Shown piece after piece: positions 1 to 14,277 of a DNA stretch of 64,000 nucleotides. The position numbers and the translations under genes are program-made. The stretch spans positions 8,578,695 to 8,642,694 of the forward strand of contig NC_065533.1 of the NCBI RefSeq assembly GCF_020184175.1. The letters run 5' to 3'. A model generated the notes under the pieces. It saw only the letters and a list, made by a program, of their open reading frames with translations. It was not told where the DNA came from and ran no database searches. Position 1 is the stretch's first letter; each line of letters begins with the position of its first letter. The stretch comes from Aphis gossypii. Taxonomy: Eukaryota; Arthropoda; Insecta; Hemiptera; Aphididae.

Positions 1-3000
1 CGCATTAAAAAATGTGTGAATATACCTATTATGTCATTAATAACTAATAAGCATAAGCGATTGTGGTAAATATTGTATCAGTTAGGAATTTCGTGTAATA
101 TATTATTAACTCTAATAATTTTTTTTTATATAAATTTAAATTTCTGTTTATTATATAGTCTTAATATACATAGGTATATATATATATTAGTAAATTTGTG
201 AAGGAGAATATTTTCGGGAAAAAATAATTACCCATAAGTAAAAGTAAAATATAAAATAACCTTGATACTTTAGATATTTATAACACTTAACAAGATTGTA
301 AACCGCACAATTATTAGGTAATATTAATAGCTCGCAATACGTTTTATTTTATAAGTAAAATATTAGCATTGGATGAATTAGTTACGCATGTTTATTTATT
401 ATAAATTAACGTCACGAGGGCACGTAGTATAGTACCTATATGAACTACAAATTAAGTATGAATTATATACCTAATAATAAAAAAACAAAATAATTGTTAA
501 TTTGCTAGGTACTAAGATTATACTTTATAAATAATATATCAGATTAATTTTAATAAAATATAACACTGATTATCATTATTATAATAAACCTATTATTTGT
601 CATAATATTAAGTCCCAGGGTTATTTAAAATATATCTGTAAAATATTTTAAAAATTTACATTAAAAAAAAAAAAATATGCAATAAATTAAATTACATTTT
701 TGAAATTAAAACTGCATTTTACATTTATATAATCGTAAACGTTAAAAATATATTTATGTATTTCTTATTATCTTGAATAGACTAAGTAAATGATTGATTT
801 AAAGCGATAACCTTGGTATTTGTATACTGATATATTTAAAAATTATATTATATTTTATCCGTAATGATTTACCATTGCCGGAACGGTTGAACTACATAAT
901 GTAGACGATGAATGGAGTTATTGAGCGGTGCAAATTCGTGGGGTGAAAAATATTACTCCACTGAAATATTATATCATTATACATAATAAACATATTATAC
1001 AGTACACACAGCACTAATAATTCACTGAATATTAAAACGTGTTTTAGCAAGCTAACTACGCGTTTAATATTAAACATTTATAAATTTAAATTTATATAAA
1101 TATATTCAGCATCATAATTATTTACTGAAAAGTTCGGGATTTGTCGGTCTTTTAATTTCAAATGTTTGAGAAATATATCGATTTTATTTAGAATAAATTA
1201 GAATAATTGAAATCGAATCACTATATAGGTATTCCGGAAAGTTAAATTAGACTAACCCAACAAACTGTTTGCTCAAAAAGTAAATATCCCGAATCGGTAT
1301 AAGTACGTATTTTAATTATCCGTCACCAGAAGGTGTGAGTCTGAGACCTCGTTCGTATAATGTTCGACTTAATTTAGACGTCAAAAGCATTCGTGTCATG
1401 AATATGCATATACAGGTTAAATGAAAGTCTGAAGATAATGTATAATTAATTTCAAGTTACAGTGTCAGAGGACAGAGGGTTGTCTTACCTCCGAGAACTA
1501 CAGCCATTGTAAACCTATAAATTATAATGGAGTGTACGCGTTTTCAATTATCTACTATAGGAGAACGTGCTCAGTCGAATCGACTGCGAAATTAAAGCGA
1601 ACCTCAAGTTTAATCGAAATCGTGTCTATGGCGCCGTATACGCGTTTTATAATTAAACATAGATTTTAAGACCTGTCAAAAGCACTTGGCCGGAAAGCAT
1701 AGACGGTGCGACAGCCGAGTAAACAATTTGGTATAAACAATGTCATGATGGTAATAATTAAGGGGTGGCTCATCGTTGCGCGGCTACGCGTACTCGTATA
1801 TACGTATACGTTAAGTCGTCCAAAGCTTGACGTCAACATTATGATGTATAATTTATATTATAATGAACCTATTTCCAAATTTATCGTCCTTAATCAACGG
1901 AGTTCATTTGTCGACAGAATACATTAAAATACGATGAGTTCATGATTGCAGTGAATATTGAGCAACTTGTGTAGAACCAACACGCACTTTATAGTGTTGT
2001 CTTCTGCATAATATGTACAATAATATTACAGACATGAAAAGTCATCAATAGGCAATAGAATAGGTACCATATGGAGGTTGATTCAATTTTTTGTAAGCTA
2101 ATGAAAAATTTAAAATATAATGTTGGATGCGAGCAGTGTTTTAAAGTTTTGAAGAATAACTCTTTTCGAATAATTCAACATGCATATCTTATTAAAATTA
2201 GCGTCGACGTTGTCGGATCTGGAGTCTGGACACATTATCATTAGTTATTCATCAGGAAGTTATTAAAAACTTTCTACCGATGATAATATTAAAGTCTTAA
2301 TAATTAATACATTTTAAAAGCCCTGATTACGTTGTGTATTTGGATCATTAATTAAATAGCTTTATTAAGTATGCTTGCAGTGAATTTCAGATAGGAATTT
2401 AAAATTAAACACTATAAAAGAGCATATTTTATTCAATAGCTAGTACCTATATTATACAGCAGCCATGGTGCAGCAAACAATATTTTTCGTTCAGAGAGGG
2501 GTCGTTTCCGAGGGTAAAAAATATATTTCGCGTGTTTGACTGAAGGGTTGTTTTAAGAATATTATTAGATGGATGAAAAGTTATTATTTTTCGTGTCTAA
2601 AATACTTTTCGTCACGTATCACGGGTGCATTAGTGTAAACACACGTGCGGTAAGATACATTATGACAGCGAGGGTCGCATCATACCTATTCGATAGATAC
2701 TAATCTTTCAAATTTGAGTGCTCGATCACTTCGGTTGGCGCACTCGGGTGATTATTATGCGTAGTACGGTGTCAAAACCAAAACTTTGTATTATACATTA
2801 CAATATTGTATAATAATATGATAATCCAATCGTGAAAAACTAAAAACAAATTTTCGTGCGTAGTTATATTATTATTATACATCGGAAATTGAGTTTGCAC
2901 CACCTCTGCAGAGTTCTTTGTCATATTTTTCGCTGTACATATTATATTATCATTTTTGAATAAATGATTATATTATTTATGTATGGATAGGTTATATGTA

Positions 3001-4019
3001 CACACCCATGGGCTTATGAGTATATTTTAAATTCTTTGTTCGTATGTCATCGGTGTCACATCAATGGGGTGTGTGAAATTGGTGTATGACGAGGGGAGAC
3101 TTACCATTTTGCACTTTTGCAATACAAACATTATATACGTTTACCACAACTGCTGTGGGAAAACAAACATTGGTTTGCGGTTTGTAAATGTACGGCCGTG
3201 TACATTATAATGTTTCAATACATCATTGTTTTTATACACATTGGGTTATTTTAAGGAAGTTTCGATAGTTTTGTTTACTCAGCTAAAAACACAAAGTGAC
3301 CACGGACTAAAAGCACACTCGAGTTATTATCAATTAAACACACAGAGAATCTGAAAATTTATTGCAATAATATTATTTCAAAACACATTTTGTCGAGAGC
3401 TTGAAGCTATTGTAGTTTTAACGTGATTATGTACAGTACATAAATAAGACACACGGTAAATATAATATTTCCTAATGGTTTTTTATTACCCAAACTCTAT
3501 TAAGTTACGAGTTAATTAAATCAATTAAAATAATATTTACTAATCAATTATTTTACACATCTAATAATAATTAATATAGGTACGCAGTTATAGATTGTAT
3601 TTAATAATATGTCACGTAACAGCAATTAGTTATTTCTAATTTTCGAATAGTTTAGAAGCGTTGTTAACTATTTTGATATGCATAAACGCGTGGTAATACA
3701 TAATAATATTATGTATTGAATATGATTAAGCAATTCGGAATTTTTTAAGTTAAAAAATTAATTATTGGTTACGTTTATTTTTTACTTACGAGCATATCCT
3801 AAAGTTACACAAATCTTGAAATGTTTGTAAGTCATACAGTTACTATAATTAATATCTGACATATAAATTTAAAAAAAAAAATTTAATCGAATTATAAATA
3901 GAAAAATGTAGTATTTTTTTATTTTTATTTAAGACTACTATATGTTAGTTCATATACCTACTGTTACTTATTGTAACACACAATATGATATTTTTTACTT
4001 TTACTGTAACGCTACAATG
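1..4019. other. AT-rich intergenic DNA, no supported gene
   Basis: The sequence is dominated by A/T runs and simple TAATAT-like words. The few open frames (around 0.9-1.1 kb and 1.7-1.9 kb) are under 75 codons, show no recognisable motif and have no splice context. A slightly GC-richer patch at about 1.56-1.83 kb could be regulatory, but nothing specific supports that. Confidence 0.6.
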
Positions 4020-4262
4020 TAGTGGCGTATTTGGGGTTTATTCGAGGGGAGAGATATGACTAAAATAGTTGTTCTCCCTTCCCTTTAAATACACGAAGAT
4101 ACTATCAATTTATTATAACTGCTTACCTAATATATTTTATATCTGAACATAGTAGGTAGATACATAATACATAATGATATATAATATATTAAATAATGAG
4201 TCACTTATTTATTTATCAAGGGGGAAAAATATCTCCCTCATCTCCCCGTAAATACGCCACTG
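4020..4262. mobile_element. MITE-like element, hAT type
   Basis: The ends are inverted: the left end reads TAGTGGCGTATTTGGGG and the right end reads CCCCGTAAATACGCCACTG, so about 12 bp of terminal inverted repeat are visible with C-to-T decay at the left outer base. The interior is AT-rich and non-coding. CAGTGGCGTA-type ends fit hAT-like MITEs. The flanking 8-mers (CTACAATG and TTATTATG) agree only partly, so the target duplication is doubtful and the copy is probably old. Confidence 0.55.
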
Positions 4263-7200
4263 TTATTATGCTGTCACAACTGTCACTGTATATAATATTA
4301 TGGTCTTATAAACACGATTATTATTGAGTAGAGCCGTGTTTGGGGAAGACCCTGCAGCTTTTTTTTGCCAGAGGCTATTTGTTTTGAAATAGGTACTAAC
4401 GTGGGGGTAGGATTTACCTCGGAATCGTATAGGTTAAAAAAAAAATCGGAAAAAAGTAATTTGATTTCCACTTTGATTGCTCCTAAGCCCTTAGGGATTC
4501 TAACCCTTGATGATTATGTTTGCATCGTGCGTCAGAAGGTACAGATTTTCTTTTCAACATAAAAAAAAACCGTTTTTATATAATACACTATATACATATT
4601 ATAATGTATAATATTATAGACGAATATACGTCGTATTTCTGCTTGAGTACGGTTGACAATTTATACTCACATCATCATCGTTCACTGTCAACATAATATG
4701 CTGTAACGGTATATCATTAAATGTTTATTATATAAATTCGTAATTTATCGTAGTTATATTATTATAAGAAAATAATTTTAATTTTATCAAACATGTAATA
4801 CTAGTATACTACTATCGTATTATACATAAGTATTTTATTTTTAATATTTTGACCATAATACATGAGTGACATACTGACAATACCACACTGTCACTATTCT
4901 CTATAATATAAAATAAAACTCTATATATTTATAAAACTTATCGAACTATTACATATAAAAAATTATATCATGAAATATCAATTTAAAAAAAATTATATAC
5001 AATTTTAAAGAATAAATTATTTTAATAATAATATTTTTGGCACATAGGTAATTATAATATATTCATATGCATTTAATATCAGATATTCAGAAAAAAGGTC
5101 TGTTAATTTAAATACTTATCGGAATAACGATTTAACCATTACACCTACTCATTACTTAATATTTATCTGTTACAGATGTTCTTCGATTTTCATTGTCCAC
5201 TGTTCCATTCAATGGATGTCTTTTTAAATGGTTGAACGTTAGAGAGGAATGATTGGATAAATACGTTAAGTGTCATTTTTTGAGAATTTTTTTTATTGTA
5301 TTAATAAAAATGTTTAGATATATTTCAGTAAAATCTAACAGCTAAATTATTATTTTTGAAAATTCACAGTAGATTGAAGTGTTATCAACACTTTATATTT
5401 AATTTGTAACACTGATAAAGGTGTTGAAATTTGTAAATCTACATGTTTTATGAAAATGTCAGATAATAACTATACACTTACCATTTAATTATGATTTATA
5501 ATAATTAATAAATTGAACAATAAAAATAGTATAGATAGGAACCTATGAGTGATGAAAAATTTTACTTTTTTGCATTTCACAGTTTTAATTGTTCATAAAA
5601 CAATAAAAAAATATCAGCAAATGAAATAAAATCAGCGAATAAAATATATAATCAATTTGTATCATAAATAAAAATTAATTGGTAGTACATAAATTATGTT
5701 GTAATTAATTGTTCATAGTAAATGATTTCATATTTTACGTACTTACCACACAAATACATAAAGTCTTCGACTTTGGTGATTGCAATTAAATAATATATTA
5801 TATTATTAATATAGTAATATAGTAAAAACCACTTTACACGTAGAATGTTATTTTTTTAAATCAAATGAATCCTATAGATAAAATTACTGTATAAACTGTA
5901 TAAATTACACTTTAAAATTGCCATGTTTATTTATGTGTATTTTGTACAAAATAAATTCATTCTGTCCTTTAATGATAATTAGTTAGAAGTAACGATAAAA
6001 TGCATTATTCATTTTTAACACATAAACGATAAACATGTCTCAAATGGTAATAACGATTAAATAATATGTTCCGTCTATATAGCGGGTTCGAGTAAACCTG
6101 GATTTCATATTTTATTCATAACATATAAATAGGTACTTAATAATTTCATTCAACGTTCATAAAAGCACGGTTTTACTTACTGACGACATTTATGATTTTA
6201 CAGCACTAATACATGCGAATGATTTCGTTAAAAAGATACACTTAATTAAAGTAGTACTACGGTGATTAAACACTGAAATCTACAACAATGGCTTGTTCCC
6301 GAAATAATATTTAGCACATACGCATATATAAACCGTTCACACGATGGTTATACAATTTTAATTTTATTTACTTAGCAAATACATATTATATGTATCCGTG
6401 TGAGTATGTGACCGCATGTTATATCATATTTAAACGAACCGGTTATTAATTTTACTATAAAAAATCATTTCATAATTTTGTAATAGGTAATACAATCTTC
6501 TTTGACGTATTGAAAATAAAAAAATATTATTTAGGAAAAAACTGGAATTTGTAACTGGAATATTCTATTTTAATCGCCTGTGATACGTAAAAATGAATAT
6601 AGTCATTCATGTTATAAAGTAAGTATACTTGTTCGGAATCATGTAGTTTGTTACTATTTTTAATTTTCCTACTACGTATTCACCGATCATTGACTGGAAA
6701 AGTATCTCTCTTATTTTTATAATATATTATATATTTGATAGGGATCACGTTTATTATATTTTATTAAACTGTTGAGTTAAATATTGACTTACTGTAGAAC
6801 GGTGTGAATAAGTATAGTCAATACCATAAAATTGGTTTTATCCATTTGAAAGCTCTGCTGTGCGTTTTAACTTTTAAGGAGTATTAAAATATTATTATTA
6901 TTTTGTTTTTATCAGAAATGGGATTTTCAATGTTTACAATTTAAATAATATATTCAGTGATAAATTATAAACAGTTTTGTTTGAGTAGTCAGTCTGGGGA
7001 TTTGGGTACAAAACAAACAGACAACTTTGAGACGAATAATAATTATTTTAGTACTCCCAGGTGGCCAGGTTTTGGAATTAAAAACGGTTGTTTAAGAAAC
7101 ATTGCATATTTATGCGATTAAAAATAAAAAAAAACTGAAAATGGGCGCGGAAAACGATTTTAAAACGCGGTTATCATAAACACGAATCGTGTGTTTTTTT

Positions 7201-10200
7201 TTTTTTGAAATATATGTTTTATGTACAATATTATAGGTTATGACAAAAGAAACGGCGCGATGTCTTAAACACGTTTATGCAGACATTATAGACGTATAAT
7301 AATATATTGTTTCAAATACATTTATGGTGGGCTTTTACGTTTACAACACGATCGATCGCAGTAATCATTCACTCGGGAGTGATAGTTAAGTATAGTCTCT
7401 AGTATAGCTGATGTGCAATATTATGCCACACCGCGATATTACGTGACGGCGTTGACCGTTGATCATCGTGCAGGAGCCATTATAATATTATTACTATCAC
7501 ACTAATCAAAAATAGTTATAAAAATATATAGGTGATTGGTTGCATAATAAATTGCACACTGCACACGCACTCTACGCAATGTTTAGTAATGTACTAATGT
7601 ATATTATACGAATCATCATTGTAAAGACGGGTTATTTTATTATTATTGATATTAGCGTAGACAATACCGTCGCGTCGTCTGCCGGCGGATGAATGATCGC
7701 ATCGACGAGTCGGTATAACGATGACAGTGGCCTACTTAAACGATATTAGTGGCTAGTACCCATACCTATCTACGATCTACCTATTATATTACGATGTATA
7801 TAGTTACTTACGACATATTATAATAAAATATAATATGTGTTGTATTTAATACTATTTTAGTGTTTAGTGTTTACACTCATAGGGCGACGTTTAATATAGA
7901 AATACACGCGCACCTATCTACGAATATACAAAGTAGAAACATAATAATATAATATGATCAGAGATATAGAACAGCAACAATAAATAAGTAAGGTTTTTTA
8001 CAGTTTTACTGTCATATAACTAGGGCTGTGAATTTAATGCACTAAAAACCTTAAAATATGCACTTATTAAAACGCAAAAATGCAATTTAAAATGCCAAAA
8101 ATTATAGTATAAAATGCACTTAATATGGTTTTTAATTTAATTTTAATATTTATATTGATATTATATAGGGTATATTAGTACGAGTACATGACATTTTACA
8201 TGCATAAAAATGTGTTTATTTAAAAAAATTAAAATGTTGATTGAATTTGAATTTTACATTAAACATTTTTAAAAATTTTAAAAATTGTGCAAAACCAAAA
8301 ATAAAGTTTTCAAATATGTTAACTGTCGGAATTTTATTAAAAATACCGGAAAATGAACTAAAAAAGGAAATTATGACCTAAAAATGCAAAATAAAAGTTT
8401 CATAAACCGATTCATTGTTACATAATTCAAATTATGTACTTACAAAGCTACACAATCACCAGAAAAATTTTAATTAATTTTAATTCAAAAAACATGTATT
8501 TAATTCAAACAATAAAATAATTTAAAAAAATTATATTTTAATTATAATATTAAGAAAATCGATTATCGAATACATTTTTAAAATGTGCTTTATTTAATAA
8601 AAAAACTTGGAAAAATATAAACATTATTATCTTAAGTACCTACCTACCTATAATATAACTTTTTAAAATATTTAAATGTCTACTTGACTTTGAACCAAAC
8701 GTTGGACTTTTAAATTACTAATTAGTTTTCATATAAATTATTTATGAACGATTTAATTACCTTAAGGCTTAAAATCTTTAACTCTAAAACAAACGCCGTC
8801 GAAATTCCCTTTAATTAAATTTCTTATAAATCATGAATGCATTTAAATTTCTCTTGACATTGCAAATTGAATGGCAAAGTTTCAAACGAATTTTAATAAA
8901 GTATTGTAAGTAAAAAGGAGAAAATACACAATACACATAAACTAATGTTTTTTTTTTTAAAAAATAGCTTATAAGTAATACCGCCTTATCATAAAATAGT
9001 TTGACTATAAGTTCATATAGTTCTAAATAACATAAACAAAAATTAAAACTTCAATTGTTTTTAAAAACCTTAAAAAGAATCAAAATAATTTTATTTTATT
9101 TTGTTCTTGTCCATTTTGATAGATGGATAATAATAAATTTGATGTAAAATAATCAGGATCCTTTTATGTTGTTCTTGCTTCATCTAGACTCTAGAGTGTC
9201 CAGCCCACTGATTTCTTCGGTTTCTAATTGTGTTTATTATGTTTTCTTTTTTAAATAGACTATCCAGTAAAAAAAAAAAAAAAACACTTTAAAAATAATA
9301 TATAATATAATCACTTTTAAGAATGTAACAAAAACTACGTTAATTTTAATTTAATTTTTTTTTTTATTTTAGGAAACTAAAATATAATAAGAGACAGAAG
9401 TAAAACTCAATATTTTACAAAATAGACATAACATACATAAAATGTTGTTAGCGAATAATTTCAACATTTTGTATACGATATAAGATACTTTTCGTTTATT
9501 AATATACTGATTTCATTGTACAAAATAAACTTAATAAAAAATATAAATATAACGTAATTCAACTTAAGCAGGAATTATTGCATTATTTCGAATAAAATCA
9601 TATATTTTTTTTAATTATAATCTAATGGATTGGTATACAAAAAAAAAAAAAAATTATAATAATAAATCGTTATTTTAATCATTGGTTTCATAATAATTAT
9701 TTAGTTAAAAAATCATCATCATTAGTAGAACAACTGTACGTGTGCATGTGCAGTTACAAAAGGAATTAAACAAGTATCAGGCGTAGTGGTCATGGCAAGT
9801 TTTTTCACGTCTATTGAGAAAGATCAGATATATTTAATTTCATCACCATATTCTCAGAATTTGTCCTATTTAAATTAGATTTTGAGTTAATAATTCATAT
9901 ACATATTCATATATTATCATTTAAATAAATAATAATTAAAAAATTATTTTAGTATGCTTAGGTACATTTTTTTTAAATGTTTAGTTTTCTTATGAAAACT
10001 ATTTATAATATGTTTCTAGAAATCTATACAAATACGTATAATTAATAAAGATTAATCAATTTTTATATTTTTGTGAACATTTACGATTCTTATCAAAATA
10101 TAATTTAAAATTTATAACAGCAAACTCATATTGTTTATTATAATCTTCAGAGCTCAGATAAAAAAAAAATTACTAGGGAGAAAATCTTCTAGATTGCACA

Positions 10201-12540
10201 GCTAACACCTTACATAGTTGTTCAAAATATTAATAGGTAATAAAATATATTATTTAATTTTATTTTAGTATTAATTTTATTATATATTTATACTTCCACC
10301 AATAAAAAAATCAATAAACTTTTTACGGATAGTTCACAGTTTAATCAATACTAGGCAGTACTCAAACTGTTATTATTTATTAGTTATAAGTTTATAACCA
10401 ATATAAAAATTGAAAAAAATGAACATTACCCAAGTATTGTAACAGTTTTAGGTACCTACAGTAACTAATTGTTTTAATAAGTTTTAATTAGTACAGTTTT
10501 ATAACGAAAATATTTATCATTTGTTATTCTAGGAACTGTAGATATCTATTTATTTTTACAAATATTTATAGTTATACGCAATAGTTTATTAAATTAAATC
10601 AAATGATTATATAAACTGAAAACAGTTTTTTTTTGCCTATACGAAATAACTTAACTCGAATTTATTTCAAAAACAATTTTTGTTAATAAACGGTTAAATA
10701 CAACATTTAAATTGGCATAATAACTTACATTTTTAAAATTGGTTTTGCCTAGAATTAGGATTTTTCCGTTTAATCTTTGAACTGACTATATCCGATCAGC
10801 CATCGTGTAACCATAGTATAATTTTTCTGTGTGTTATTGTTGCTATAGTAATAATATATTATTCGTTGCCGGTGACAACACGGACTATTGAAAAAATCAC
10901 ATAAACCATTTTATTAGAAAAAAAAAATAATAATAATAAACATAATATCTAATATTCTACCCCAAAACTCAGATCAATACGTTTCGCACAATCTCTATTA
11001 ATGCAAAGACTTCTGTTTTCATTATTATTTTCGTTAATGATATGTATAATATTATATTACTGCAGAGGTAGTACGCAGTTAAACTCACCTCGATAATAAC
11101 GAATTAAAACAATCAACAACTAGTAACGTATACTACAATAATATTATGGTTTGCATTGTAACTTGTCCTGCGCTATTTATACCAAAAAGCAGCTAGATAG
11201 TTTATGTATAATCCGCAAACTTAAAAGTGGTTACGAAACAATTTCCGTACAAAAAGAAATCAACAGCGAAAACATGAGAAATCTGTTTTTAGATTCCTTA
11301 GGTGGCGCGAGAAATGTAAAGTCGTTTTACAAGGAATGATGTTTTTTTCAAATTTTATTTGTTACTGTTTACTTCGGTGGAATGTATTCGAAAGATCATA
11401 AGAAATGGCTTTCTATTTAGATATCTATATTATCTATTTCCACATTTGACGCGCGTTTTAAAGCATTAAATTTCACAGGAGTGATTTATGATTATTCTTA
11501 TTTTTTTTTATAAATTGGATTCTATTTTAATCAATTTATAGTCAATTGTTTTTGTTTTTTTAGGCTGACACGTCTCTTACCGAAAATGAAAACAATTTAT
11601 TTTATTAAAGATAGCCATAGGTTTATTCAATAACAACGTGTTCAAGGCATTTCAATTTTTGCTGTTACTGAATTACGTTATATATTATGTATTGATGTTT
11701 GATTAATAATTATTATTATTAACTATATTTTTTTTATAACATTTGTCAGTAAGGAAATAATACTACGTAGGTAAGTAAAAAAAAAGCGATTTGGAATTAA
11801 TAGAACGTATAATATGTTAACATTCATAAATAGAAAAAATCCGAAATATTTTAATAGTAATAATATCACGTATACTCAGTTCATTGTTTCCAAAGAGAAT
11901 TAAAACCTTTAAAAAATTACATTTAAATCAGTTATCGAAATTTTGATGGGAATAAGTATCACGTATTTTATTATTAATAACTTTGAATCGTTTACTACTA
12001 TATAGTAATATTTTGTGTATTTTTACCCTATTTAATTTTATTGTTTCCTATTTTTTTTTTTTTTTTTACTTACAAACTATACCTTTTTTTCCATACCATA
12101 TTTTATTATTATTTATTGCGCTATGGTTTATAAGTAATATTTATGATAAAAATAAAATACATACTTAAAATAGAAAATAGAAGGGTAATGTGATTGTACG
12201 TATTTGTTTAATTTAATGTAAGTTTTATTTAATAAAAAAAAATGTAATTCATCTTTTTCTCTTTGTAACTCGAATAATTCTTCGGGAATGACGATGCGTA
12301 AAAATATTAAATGATAAAGGCCTCCTGTCTAACCCTCTCCGCTATTTATAACAACCTAAATACCATAACACTAAATACTAAATATAGGTACTATAAGTCT
12401 TAAAAATCATATTTAAATATTGCATACTTGAATTAAACGTCGACGCGTTGTAGGTATTATGTTATATACTATAAGTACTCTCTTAGACAAATAATTGTAA
12501 GACGTCTGCTTGTATTCGTACGCGCCAATTTATTCGATCG
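4263..12540. other. AT-rich intergenic DNA with repeat fragments
   Basis: No gene is supported here. There are many A/T homopolymers and degenerate AT repeats. The 60-65 codon frames near 4.4, 11.2 and 12.0 kb lack start context and known motifs. A repeat resembling the element at 49.9 kb begins at 8021. A small GC-richer patch lies near 7.67-7.74 kb. Confidence 0.55.
8021..8420. repeat. Dispersed repeat starting TAGGGCTGTGAATT
   Basis: The stretch starts TAGGGCTGTGAATTTAATGC and continues with runs of AAAATGCA-like words. The element at 49903 and its duplicate at 53789 start TAGGGCTGAGGACTT and also contain ACTTTAAAATATATATGCA-type text, so a shared repeat family is plausible. I do not see a matching inverted right end here, so the right boundary is approximate. 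Confidence 0.35.
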
Positions 12541-12900
12541 CGAATACGAGCAGTTACGGACCTAAGTAAACCACCTGCCGTCCTGAACAACCCATACAAC
12601 GGTGGACGGTGCCGGGTTATTGGTTGGTGAAGCGTGCAAGGATAACATCAGAGGGTTGTGGCTGGGTCGCGTGCGTCATTGTTAACCACCCTCTTTAATC
12701 CCGAGGGGTTGTTTGCCAAAATTTCCTGCGTAGACGTCTGCAACACCGAAAACAAGTATAATAATATTTGGCTGGCTGGGCTGCAGAAAACCAACCCACG
12801 GACCACCTGCCCGGGACTTTCTTTCGTATTGCTACTCCTTGTCTGTTGAATAGATTTTCGTTGTGCGTGGTTGGAGCCATATACCACTAGGGCGCGTAAT
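12541..12900. other. GC-richer island of unknown origin
   Basis: A compact block of about 360 bp stands out sharply from its AT-rich surroundings. Overlapping open frames of 60-80 codons exist on both strands, but none has a convincing start, splice site or recognised motif. It contains words such as CCACCTGCCGTCC, CCCGAGGGG and CCTGCCCGGGA. It could be a fragment of a retroelement, an isolated exon or a regulatory island. The sequence alone does not decide. Confidence 0.4.
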
Positions 12901-14090
12901 AGATAATGTTAATATAGCGTATTTTATTTCTTAGTTATTTATCAGTTATAAATCGATAATAACTTATGTATTTTATTAGAAAAATTTTACTAATATTTAA
13001 GTATAAATATACTTTTTTTTTTTGATTAATCGCTCTTAATGGAAGGTGTCGTTCGTAAATAGACATAATGACTAAAAATTCACGAATCATGATGCATAAA
13101 TGCATAATTTATTGTACAGTTTATCTATTTAGTCGACATAATAATACAGTCAAGGCCGTAATTTATATAGTAGTAATATTATGTTATATAGCATAGCTTA
13201 TAAACTGTACTATAGAGCTTGGATCTGTAATTAAAAATACCGATATTAGAACCAAGATAATTTGAATATTTTGAAACTAAAAACTTTTTTTAATCACCTT
13301 ATGGTATTTATACCGAATTTAAAATATTATACTTATATGCATAGTAGATAAATGGTACACTAGTGGTATACGTTTTTTGGTCTTTATACATTTAAATTTT
13401 CTTTTATTATTTTTATTAGTACAGTGGTTTGAAAAAAAAAATGTATTTATTATGATATATGATATTATTTAAGTCTTAAGTGATTTTCATTGTTGACTGT
13501 CGAGACTTATTTAGGTCAAATTCAATCATCAACTATAATATTTATCTATATATTCTTGTAGGTATATTTAATCAATAAATACTAAAATACATACATATTA
13601 TATTATATTATTTTTTATTTTTAAACAAATTGTAAGCAACTATGAAAAATAATTGAGTTGTATGTCAGATAACCATGATTAAGACTTATAATTTAAAATA
13701 ATGTTATTACTATTAAAAAGTAAAAACATAAAAATTAGCTTTTATCAGCATTTGACATACTATTTAATTACAGTTGGTTAGGTTAACTGTAACATAACTA
13801 ATTAAGGTATACCATAATCTGTCTCATCATATTTTTGTCCGATTTTGTCAGATATCAGACCACGCCAATCGATTAAATTGGTTTATGTTGTCTGTATTTT
13901 TTTTTTTTTTTTTGACAATTGAGTTGAAAAATCGCTTCACCATGTTAATTTTGGTAGAATGTATGCTAAGTAGTTATTAAAATAGTTAAATGACATTCCT
14001 ATAAGAGCTCATACTGTGCATATATGGTGTCAATAATACCCATTGCCGCCGCCATGTATAGAAGCATATTTATTTAGCGGTGCTCCCAAT
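12901..14090. other. AT-rich intergenic DNA
   Basis: Nothing beyond A/T-rich text and a long T run near 13.9 kb is visible. No coding signal was found on either strand. Confidence 0.6.
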
Positions 14091-14277
14091 CAGTGCCATA
14101 CCGACGGCTGACTGGGGGTGAGGGTTAGGAGTTTAACCACCCCATAAGTAAAACATGTATAATGATTTCTTTTATGGAATATTACATTAATAATATTTTA
14201 ATATTTTATGCATATATATATATATTATATATAAATGATAAGCCCCCCACCATAAACGAATTCTGTGTACGCCCCTG
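14091..14277. mobile_element. 187-bp MITE, hAT type
   Basis: The left end is CAGTGCCATAC and the reverse complement of the right end is CAGGGGCGTAC, an imperfect 11-bp terminal inverted repeat. Internal to each end is a G/C block (GGGGGTGAGG at the left, GCCCCCCACC at the right). The flanking 8-mers CTCCCAAT (14083-14090) and CCACCAAT (14278-14285) agree at six of eight positions, fitting a decayed hAT target duplication. There is no coding capacity. Confidence 0.6.

Noticed and set aside
6080..6100. GGGTTCGAGTAAACC, resembling a tRNA T-arm
   Set aside because: No stable T-stem, anticodon arm or acceptor stem can be built around it.
11151..11339. 62-codon plus-strand frame with somewhat coding-like composition (ENMRNLFLDSLGGARN)
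   Set aside because: It opens with TTG rather than ATG, and no acceptor, donor or family pattern was found. It could be a decayed exon or repeat, but is not supportable.
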